This document shows, piece after piece, positions 16,617 through 22,722 of a DNA stretch of 22,722 nt. The notes beneath the pieces are model-generated. The model worked only from the letters and a program-made list of their open reading frames with translations. It had not been told where the DNA came from and ran no database searches. The translations under genes were made by a program, and so were the position numbers. Every line of letters begins with the position of its first letter. The stretch's first letter is position 1. The DNA is from CAJBLF01 sp964495905 (GTDB lineage Bacteria > Patescibacteriota > Gracilibacteria > Absconditabacterales > Absconditicoccaceae): contig CAZBWN010000064.1 in assembly GCA_964495905.1 (NCBI GenBank), positions 1 through 22,722 of the forward strand, given 5' to 3'.

Positions 16617-16665
16617 ACACAACATATAGTGTTTTAACATTAAAACAAAACACAATATATAGTAT
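16617..16665 (+). promoter_or_regulatory. Pair of NrdR-box-like palindromes upstream of nrdA
   Basis: ACACAACATATAGTGT (16617-16632) and ACACAATATATAGTAT (16650-16665) match the known NrdR-box pattern (ACAC-A-TAT-TAGTGT type). They are 33 bases apart from start to start, about three helical turns, as is usual for NrdR sites. They sit between the -10 and the nrdA ATG, where binding would block transcription. NrdR represses ribonucleotide reductase genes when dATP is high. Confidence 0.8.
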
Positions 16666-16702
16666 TGCCAAAAAGGCAATGAGAAAAGATTTATTTTATT
16701 GT

Positions 16703-19321
16703 ATGTACACCATGAATATACCGCAAATCAAAAAAAGAAACTGAGAGATTGTAGCATTTGATCTCAACCGCATCCAGACAGCTATCACAAAAGCGTATCA
16801 AGCGACTCATACCGATAATACAGATATTCCTATTGTGATTGATGATATCCACCAACAATTAATGGACAAACAAGAGATGCTCGCAGAGGGGGTATATATA
16901 GAAGTAGAATATGTCCAGGATATCGTAGAAAAGACATTGATGAAATATGAAAAATTTGAAACAGCAAAAGCATATATCCTCTATAGAGAGGAACGCAAAA
17001 AACAAAGAACAGAAGAACTCTCAAAAAAACATGAGCAATTAGAGAAAAAAGCATTTATGGTGACAAAAAATAATTGATCAAAACAATCTTTTAATCGGAA
17101 AAAAATAGAAAATACCTACAATCACATCGCAAAAGAATTGAGAGAAGAATGCACTTTTCAAGAGTTGAAAAATAATCTGGAAAAATATCTGGTAAATGAT
17201 ATAGCGACCAAAGACATCACAAAACTTCTCATCAAGACAGCAATCAATCTGATCAGCATACAGAATACCAAACGGGAATACATAGCAGGAAGACTTGCAA
17301 GTATCGAACTCTATAAGCAAGTAGGAAGAACAAGAAAAATTACGCAAGAGCAGATCTATTCACCAGAAAGCTATCTCGCATTGATGGAAGATTATATCCA
17401 GCAATGATTATATTATAAAGATTTCTTCAAACACTACAGCAAAGAAGATATCTTGCAGGTAGGACACTATCTCAGCAAAGAAACAGATATGGACTACAAT
17501 TACACTACGACATTGATGCTCAAAAAAAGATATTTATTGAACCCAAATAAAATCTACAAAGAGCTTCCGCAAGAGATGTATATGTCGATCGCATTATTTC
17601 TCGCTATCCCAGAACCCAAGGAAAAGAGAATTGAAGTAGCATTGAAGATATATGAATACTGCTCTACACAAAAAATATCTCTCCCTACACCGACATTGAT
17701 GAACGCAAGAACCAATTTTCATCAGCTTTCCAGCTGTTTCAAATTAAATGTGGATGACGATCTGAGATCCATCTATCATAATATCGAAAATATGGCCCAG
17801 ATATCAAAATTTTGAGGAGGGATAGGAGTATATATGGGAAACATCAGATCAAAATGATCAGACATCAGAGGCGTACAAGGCGCTTCAGGAGGAGTGATTC
17901 CCCGGATCAAAGTCATCAATGATACGGCTACTGCAGTCAATCAATTATGAGCGAGAGCAGGAGCGATTTCTATCACCTTGGATGTTTGGCACAAAGATAT
18001 CTTAGATTTTTTTGATCTCCAGACAGAGACCGGAGATATCAGAAAAAAATCATTTGATGTATTTCCCGCAATCAGCATCCCCGATATCTTCATGAAAAGA
18101 GTGATTGAAAACAGACATCGGACCTTATTTGATCCTCAAGAGATAGAAAAGATATTATGAAAAAAACTCCAAGATAGTTTCTGAGAAGACTTTACTATTG
18201 AATACGAAAAATTAGAACAAAGAGAAGATATCCGTCTCAAACAGACGATATCTGCCAAAGAGCTCTTTAAAAAATTCCTTAAATCAGTGGTAGAAACAGG
18301 AATGCCGTATGTGTTTTTCCGTGATACCGTAAACAGGACAAATCCAAACAGCCACAAATGAAATGTGTATTCTACACAATTATGTACAGAAATCTGTCAA
18401 AACACTTCTCCTGCAAAATTTGTTGAAGAGAGTGAAGAAGACGGTACGATAAGCATCAAATATACAGCATGAGATACCGTAGTTTGTAACCTTGCTTCCA
18501 TCAACGTAGCCAAAGTGCATACGCTAGAAGAAATAGAAAAGGTTGTCCCGATCGCGATGAGGATCCTAGATAACGTCATCACATTAAATTATTTCCCTAT
18601 CAAAGAAGCGGAAATCACTTCAAAAAAATATAGGAGCGTCGGATTATGATTCTTAGGATTGGCGGAATATCTTGCAACCCACAACATGATGTACGAATCC
18701 GCATTTGCAAGAGACCATGTAGATAAGCTCTTTGAGCAATATGCATATACGACACTTGAATCTTCTGTACAATTAGCACAAGAAAGATGAGCATATGAAT
18801 ATTTCCCATGAAGCAAACGATCAGAAGGGATACTCTTTGGAAGAGATAAACAATGGCTAGTGCAACACGGTAATTTAAAAGATCAACGAAGCACATTGAT
18901 AGATAAGATACAAGAATTCTGACTGAGATTCTCGTACCACCTTTCCCCCGCGCCCAACACTTCTACATCACTCGTAGTAGGGACTACGGCAGGATTACTC
19001 CCTATCTACAAAAAATATTTTGTAGAGACCAACGGTATAGCACCCTCAGTAAATGTAGCTCCCAATCTGAATGCACAAAACATACGATACTACAAAGAAT
19101 ACATCCATATGAAGATGACAGAAGTCATCAATATGATCACGACAATCCAAAAACGAATCGATCAATCCATCAGTTTTGAATGGATGGTCAATCCTGCAGA
19201 AACTTCTCCTGTAGAGCTTTACAACTATTTTATCCAAGCACGACAACAAGGAATCAAAACAACATATTATGTCAGAAGCATGAGCTTGGAAGTAGAAGAA
19301 TGCAGCAGCTGCAGCGGATAG
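16703..19321 (+). CDS. nrdA: Class I ribonucleoside-diphosphate reductase, alpha (large) subunit
   Basis: 872 aa, about a dozen TGA glycines, including two in FGGGIGVYMGN and SKGSD. It makes deoxyribonucleoside diphosphates with NrdB. Residues ~5-100 are an ATP-cone (IKKRNGEIVAFDLNRIQTAI), and a second cone-like unit (MVTKNNGSKQSFNRKKIENT) follows near residue 115. Catalytic residues: C345 (LSSCFKL), C561 and E563 (QLCTEICQ), C595 (VCNLASINV), the radical-relay pair Y855-Y856 (TTYYVRS) and C-terminal shuttle cysteines C867 and C870 (ECSSCSG). The usual Asn before LCxE is here Gln559. A substrate-loop motif APNTSTSLVVGTTAG is present. Start: ATG 16703 or 16712, both in frame. Behind a promoter with NrdR boxes; nrdB lies 1.65 kb downstream. 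Confidence 0.95.
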
Positions 19322-19331
19322 ACGATTGTAT

Positions 19332-19364
19332 CACCCGGGTGCTTTTAAAATTTGCACCCGGGTG
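19332..19364. repeat. CCCGGG palindromic element, second copy
   Basis: Arms CACCCGGGTG and CACCCGGGTG around CTTTTAAAATTTG. Same layout as 8113-8143 (arms differ by two bases). It lies 10 bases after the nrdA stop and could form a strong hairpin in the transcript. Confidence 0.8.
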
Positions 19365-19405
19365 AAAATAAGTAAAAATAACTTTTAATTTTTTAAAAAA
19401 AAATA

Positions 19406-20041
19406 ATGAACTCAATCATCGAAGCCTTACAACGACGTTACGCTACCAAAAAATTTGATACGACTAAAAAATTAAGCCAAGAAGATATGGATACATTACT
19501 CGAAGCATTGAGACTATCTCCTTCATCTTTCGGGTTGCAACCTTGGAAATTCATCCAAGTGACTAATCCGGAAATAAGAAAGGAATTACAAGCAAATTCA
19601 CGAGGACAGCCACAGATCACAGAAGCATCAGATCTCATCATCATCGCAGTCAAAACAAATATCCAAGAAACTGATGTTGAAGAATTCATCCAAGATATCA
19701 TTGATACCAGAAAACTTGGAGATGCGAGTGCACTTGCAGAATACAAAGGTATGATGATAGGTACCATAGAATGAAGAACAGAAGAACAACTCAAAGGATG
19801 GGCACAAAAACAAGCATATATCGCTATGGGAGTACTGCTTACAGTGTGTGCAAGTCTATGAATAGATGCTTGTCCTATGGAAGGATTTGATGCTAAAAAA
19901 TATGATGAAATACTTGGACTCGATAAACTTTGATTGACGGCGACACTAGTCATTCCCGTAGGATACAGGTCTACTGAAGACAGCTCTGCACAATTCGCAA
20001 AAGTAAGATTTCAAAAAGAGAAGATGATTATGAAAATATAA
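19406..20041 (+). CDS. Nitroreductase-family FMN-dependent NAD(P)H oxidoreductase
   Basis: 211 aa, three TGA glycines (e.g. EGRTEEQ, LGIDACP). Begins MNSIIEALQRRYATKKFD, the FMN-binding start of the NfsB-like family. Follows with LSPSSFGLQPWKFIQV (flavin contacts), SDLIIIAV, and ASLGIDACPMEGFDAKKYDE with TLVIPVGYRS near the end. These enzymes transfer two electrons from NAD(P)H to nitro compounds, quinones or other acceptors; the physiological substrate is not told by the sequence. Same direction as nrdA and ahpC, 84 bases after nrdA with a CCCGGG hairpin between. A-rich leader without Shine-Dalgarno. Confidence 0.9.
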
Positions 20042-20055
20042 TCATCTTTCTTCAA

Positions 20056-20075
20056 CCATACCCTTTAGGGTATGG
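20056..20075 (+). other. Perfect hairpin after the nitroreductase gene
   Basis: CCATACCCTTTAGGGTATGG, an 8-bp stem with a 4-base loop, 14 bases after the stop codon. There is no T-run, so it may be an attenuating or mRNA-stabilising hairpin rather than a terminator. Confidence 0.5.
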
Positions 20076-20112
20076 AAAATTAAATAACATTTTATTCTAT
20101 AAAAAAAACATC

Positions 20113-20718
20113 ATGGAAAACACATCACCACTCAGACTCGAAGACAAAATTGAAAACCGTTCTTTTGATATCTACGATCCGACTACAGACGCTATCATAA
20201 AAAAAACTTTTGAAGATTTTGATGGAAAATGGCTGATACTATTTTTCTATCCAGCAGATTTCACCTTTGTATGTCCTACAGAACTCAAAGACCTCAATAA
20301 AATATATGAAGACATCCAAGCAAGCAATGCAGAGATTTTGGTAGTGAGTACAGACACAGTATTTTCGCACAAAAGATGGATTGAAACAGAAAAATTGCTT
20401 GAAAATTTCAAAATACCTATGATAAGCGATAGGACAGGAGCTTTAAGCAAAGCATTTGGGATATTGAATGCCGCAAGTGGAAATAGCGCAAGAGGGACAT
20501 TCATCATTTCTCCTGATGGAGAAATAAAATCCATAGAGATAATAACAGAATCTGTAGGAAGAAGCGGCAACGAACTTCTCAGAAAACTCAGAGCGCTAGA
20601 ATTTGTCAGAACAAATCCTGGAGAAGCTTGCCCGATGAACTGGAATGTAGGAGGAGAAACATTGAAACCTTCTATCAAAATTGCTGGTCATATAGCTGAA
20701 CAATTACAACAAGATTAA
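20113..20718 (+). CDS. ahpC: AhpC-type 2-Cys peroxiredoxin
   Basis: 201 aa. Thioredoxin-fold peroxidase with the peroxidatic cysteine C54 in FYPADFTFVCPTEL and the resolving cysteine C173 in GEACPMNW; R128 in ARGTFIISPDG is also conserved. It reduces hydrogen peroxide and organic peroxides, with electrons from an AhpF- or thioredoxin-type partner (not in this window). Very typical length for the family. No TGA in frame. Context with nitroreductase and ribonucleotide reductase suggests a redox-stress and DNA-precursor block. 395 bases to nitroreductase start plus gene; 71-base gap before it contains the hairpin. Confidence 0.95.
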   Translation: MENTSPLRLEDKIENRSFDIYDPTTDAIIKKTFEDFDGKWLILFFYPADFTFVCPTELKDLNKIYEDIQASNAEILVVSTDTVFSHKRWIETEKLLENFKIPMISDRTGALSKAFGILNAASGNSARGTFIISPDGEIKSIEIITESVGRSGNELLRKLRALEFVRTNPGEACPMNWNVGGETLKPSIKIAGHIAEQLQQD

Positions 20719-20724
20719 AAAAAA

Positions 20725-20790
20725 TGTCATTCTGAGCGCCTGCCCCGTACTTGCTACGGGGAAGTCGAAGCCTGCCCGCCGTAGGCAGGG
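20725..20790. repeat. Composite palindromic repeat
   Basis: Starts TGTCATTCTGAGCG, then a hairpin CCCCGTACTTGCTACGGGG, then GAAGTCGAAG and a second palindrome CCTGCCCGCCGTAGGCAGG. The ends resemble the element that follows at 20802. Confidence 0.65.
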
Positions 20791-20801
20791 ATATAACTAT
20801 T

Positions 20802-20906
20802 TGTCATTTCGAGCGAAGTCGAGAAATCCCTTTATAAAATATATCAGTTTAGAATGAAAATAATGTAAAGAGATTTCTCCACTCACTTTGTTCGGTCGAA
20901 ATGACA
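20802..20906. repeat. MITE-like element with TGTCATTTCGA inverted ends
   Basis: The left end TGTCATTTCGAGCGAAGTCG and the right end TTCGGTCGAAATGACA form terminal inverted repeats. Inside, GAGAAATC and GATTTCTC are also inverted. About 105 bp, non-coding. This type of element is widespread in small bacterial genomes; its mobiliser is not in this window. Confidence 0.8.
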
Positions 20907-20973
20907 AAAAAATAATCATTTCCTCATTTCCTCCTTTCCTCTCTTTTCCCCCTTTTACCTGCTCCCTCCCCCC

Positions 20974-22011
20974 ATGTCCTTCATCCCCAACAAGATATTC
21001 AATCCCACAGGAGACGATACCGTACAGTCCAGGACTATCATCAAAGGAAACACCACAGGACTCTTCAATCTCAACAATACAAAATATACGCGAGCAAAAT
21101 CTATGTACACCGTGATGATAGGAAATTTCCGAGTACCGGAAAAAGTCTCCGGATTGAACGAAGATAGCATCCAATATAAACAAGAGCTCACAGATGGAGA
21201 AAAAAGAGCGTATGATGGAATATTATCATTCCTTATTTTTCTTGATAGTATCCAGACCGTAAATCTTCCTAATTTTGCAGACTATATCACCGCTCCTGAA
21301 GTGCAGTTATTGCTTGCTATCCAGACGTATCAAGAAGCGATACACTCACAAAGTTATGCGACCATTTTGGAAAGCGTGGTGGATGCCGACAAGAGAGATG
21401 AGATCTACTATTTCCGAAGAGAGAATCCGATTCTTCTAGAAAGGAATACCTACATAGGAAATATCTATCAAAATTTTATAGAGAACCCGAATGATGAGAA
21501 TTTTTTTAAAGGGATGATCTGAAACTTTTTATTGGAAGGACTCTATTTCTACAATGGATTCGCATTTTTCGACACTCTCGCTGATCAACAGAAGATGAAA
21601 GCTACAGATAGGATGATAAGTTATATCCGCAGGGACGAATTGACTCATGTCGCGATGTTCACCAACATCCTGCGTGAAATCAAAAAAGAGTTTCCGAGTA
21701 TGCGGAACGAAAAATTGATCTATGAGATGTTTTCTTTCGCAGTCGATCAAGAGATAAAATGGACACAACATATCTTAGGAAACAATGTCATCGGCATCAA
21801 TGCATACACCACAGAAAAATATACTAAACGACTAGCAAACAATAGGCTGTGAATGTTGGGACTCCAGCCCCTCTATCCTGATGTGATAGATAATCCGTAT
21901 CAACATTTAGAAAGGTTACAAGACAGCAACGGAGAAAAGACAAATTTCTTTGAATCCACCGTCATCAATTACAGCCAATCAAACGCAATGTCAGGCACTC
22001 GAGACTTCTAA
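20974..22011 (+). CDS. nrdB: Class I ribonucleoside-diphosphate reductase, beta (small) subunit
   Basis: 345 aa, two TGA glycines (MIGNFLLEG, NRLGMLGL). Ferritin-like radical-generating subunit. Metal ligands as expected: D91 (FLDSIQT), E121 and H124 (YQEAIHSQSY), E188 (LLEGLYF), E222 and H225 (RRDELTHVAMF). Tyrosine at position 128, seven residues after E121, is where the radical tyrosine of standard class Ia/Ib enzymes sits, so a tyrosyl-radical enzyme is expected. The C-terminus (NAMSGTRDF) would dock on NrdA. Separated from nrdA by nitroreductase, ahpC and two repeats. The leader is a long pyrimidine-rich tract (20925-20973) without Shine-Dalgarno. No NrdR box was seen directly upstream. 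Confidence 0.95.
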
Positions 22012-22028
22012 TTAGAAATTTATATTTT

Positions 22029-22078
22029 TTGTCCTCCTTTGTTTGAAAGGAGGGGTGGTGCGAAGCACAGGAGGATTT
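22029..22078 (+). repeat. REP-like palindromic element, copy C
   Basis: Starts TTGTCCTCC and ends GGAGGATTT like copy A, with inner stem GGTGCGAAGCACC-like sequence. It lies 17 bases after nrdB. Confidence 0.8.
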
Positions 22079-22096
22079 AAAAAACAAAAAAAAATA

Positions 22097-22209
22097 CAAA
22101 TCCCTCTCCCTGGAGTTTATCCCGCAAGGCGGGAGGTTTCTCCCTTAAATCCCTTCCCACAAAATGTGGGACCTTCCCTTCATAGAAGGGACACAAAAAG
22201 GGAGACAAA
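22097..22209 (-). repeat. Long REP-like element, opposite orientation, with nested hairpins
   Basis: On the minus strand it starts TTTGTCTCCC and ends GAGAGGGATTTG, the ends of copy B. Inside are three further hairpins: CCCGCAAGGCGGG, TCCCACAAAATGTGGGA and TCCCTTCATAGAAGGGA. Together with copy C it fills most of the 264-base gap after nrdB; the rest is AT-rich. Confidence 0.75.
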
Positions 22210-22275
22210 AAATAATACTTGACTTTAAGTAGAAAATATATATAAGTAATTATATTTATATGATAATTTTCTACT

Positions 22276-22668
22276 ATGGGGAAAAATTCAAATGAAATGA
22301 TAAACAAAGAAAAATACAGTCCAAGTAATATAGATACTGGATTTTTTCAAAAATATTATTGGAAGGTTGAATTTGATGGAAAACTAAATTTCTTTATCGA
22401 GACTTTTCAAGAAAATTGAAACAATCGGGAAATGGATATCAATGCATTTGAAGCTGCTATCGACAAAAAAAATATTCATGTAAAGAATATGGTAGGATAT
22501 GATTACGTATACAAAGATGCACTGGAAGTGAATGATGGAAAAATAAAAATTAGAAATACTATAATAGAAACACTATTAAAAAATAATCGCCAATTTTCCA
22601 TTAAGAATACTTTGAAACAAACAAAAAAGGCATTAAATAATGCCCTATCAAATACCAAAGAAAAATAA
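22276..22668 (+). CDS. Hypothetical small soluble protein
   Basis: 130 aa, one TGA glycine (QENGNNRE). No signal peptide or membrane helix. The first half is mixed (FFQKYYWKVEFDGKLNFFIE); the second half is a basic helical region with KDALEVNDGKIKIRNT and a Lys/Asn-rich end. No family recognised. It follows two REP-like elements and is followed within 30 bases by a hairpin. Start chosen at ATG 22276; a Met at residue 8 is also possible. Confidence 0.6.
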
Positions 22669-22696
22669 TCCCTAAAAAATAACCGTAAAACCCCCG

Positions 22697-22722
22697 CCGA
22701 CTGTGCCTTGCACAGTTGGTTT
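22697..22722 (+). terminator. Probable terminator hairpin at window edge
   Basis: Stem CCGACTGTG / CACAGTTGG with loop CCTTG and the beginning of a T-run at the window end. Would end transcription of the 22276 gene. Confidence 0.5.

Noticed and set aside
19438..19953. 171-codon minus-strand frame
   Set aside because: Opposite the nitroreductase gene, which has clear family motifs.
20247..20678. 143-codon minus-strand frame
   Set aside because: Opposite ahpC, which has both catalytic cysteines and full length.
6147..22209. CRISPR array from the repeated palindromes
   Set aside because: Copies are widely dispersed, vary in sequence and orientation, and have no regular spacers or cas genes.

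Overview
The window looks like a piece of a Candidate Phyla Radiation (Patescibacteria) genome from the Gracilibacteria/Absconditabacteria (SR1) side. The DNA is AT-rich. Almost every real gene is only continuous if TGA is read as glycine (NCBI code 25); only TAA and TAG act as stops. The best example is the class I ribonucleotide reductase, where TGA falls in conserved glycine positions. Start codons are mostly preceded by A-rich or pyrimidine-rich stretches and rarely by a Shine-Dalgarno sequence. All coordinates below use code 25.

Layout. 1-2238 (minus): 3'-truncated, secreted, Ig-like/PKD-like multidomain surface protein. 2698-6603 (plus): a tandem array of small membrane proteins, most starting with a His/Lys-rich segment followed by one hydrophobic helix (genes at 2698, 3188, 3686, 4189, 5286, 6361). 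Inside it sits a two-helix membrane gene (4565) with a 21-bp heptapeptide repeat tail that is cut by an in-frame TAG. 6749-8175: AbiEi/AbiEii-type toxin-antitoxin module with a palindromic promoter. Its nucleotidyltransferase gene carries an in-frame TAA, and the module is flanked by 27-bp direct repeats. 8229-9014: comF, carrying an in-frame palindromic repeat. 9107-9487: DUF559-type endonuclease-like protein. 9620-11771 (minus): a DUF3494 (ice-binding-like) LPKTG-anchored surface protein followed by an overlapping class F-type sortase. 12260-13735: proline-rich single-pass membrane protein behind a consensus sigma70 promoter. 13797-14645: Xer-type tyrosine recombinase. 14666-15769 (minus): DUF1016/YhcG-type PDDEXK nuclease. 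15891-16502: unknown membrane-anchored protein. 16703-22011: nrdA, nitroreductase, ahpC and nrdB, headed by two NrdR-box-like palindromes. 22276-22668: unknown small protein.

How the parts relate. The nrdA-nitroreductase-ahpC-nrdB block combines dNTP synthesis with redox/peroxide handling. The two minus-strand surface genes and the sortase form the cell-surface part. ComF, AbiE, DUF559, DUF1016 and Xer form a DNA-uptake/defence/mobile-DNA part.

The window is also rich in dispersed palindromic elements. At least six copies belong to one REP-like family (CTCC...AAGG...GGGATTT type), two are CCCGGG palindromes, one is a MITE-like element with TGTCATTTCGA ends, and several lie in frame inside coding sequences. 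No rRNA, tRNA or CRISPR array was recognised.
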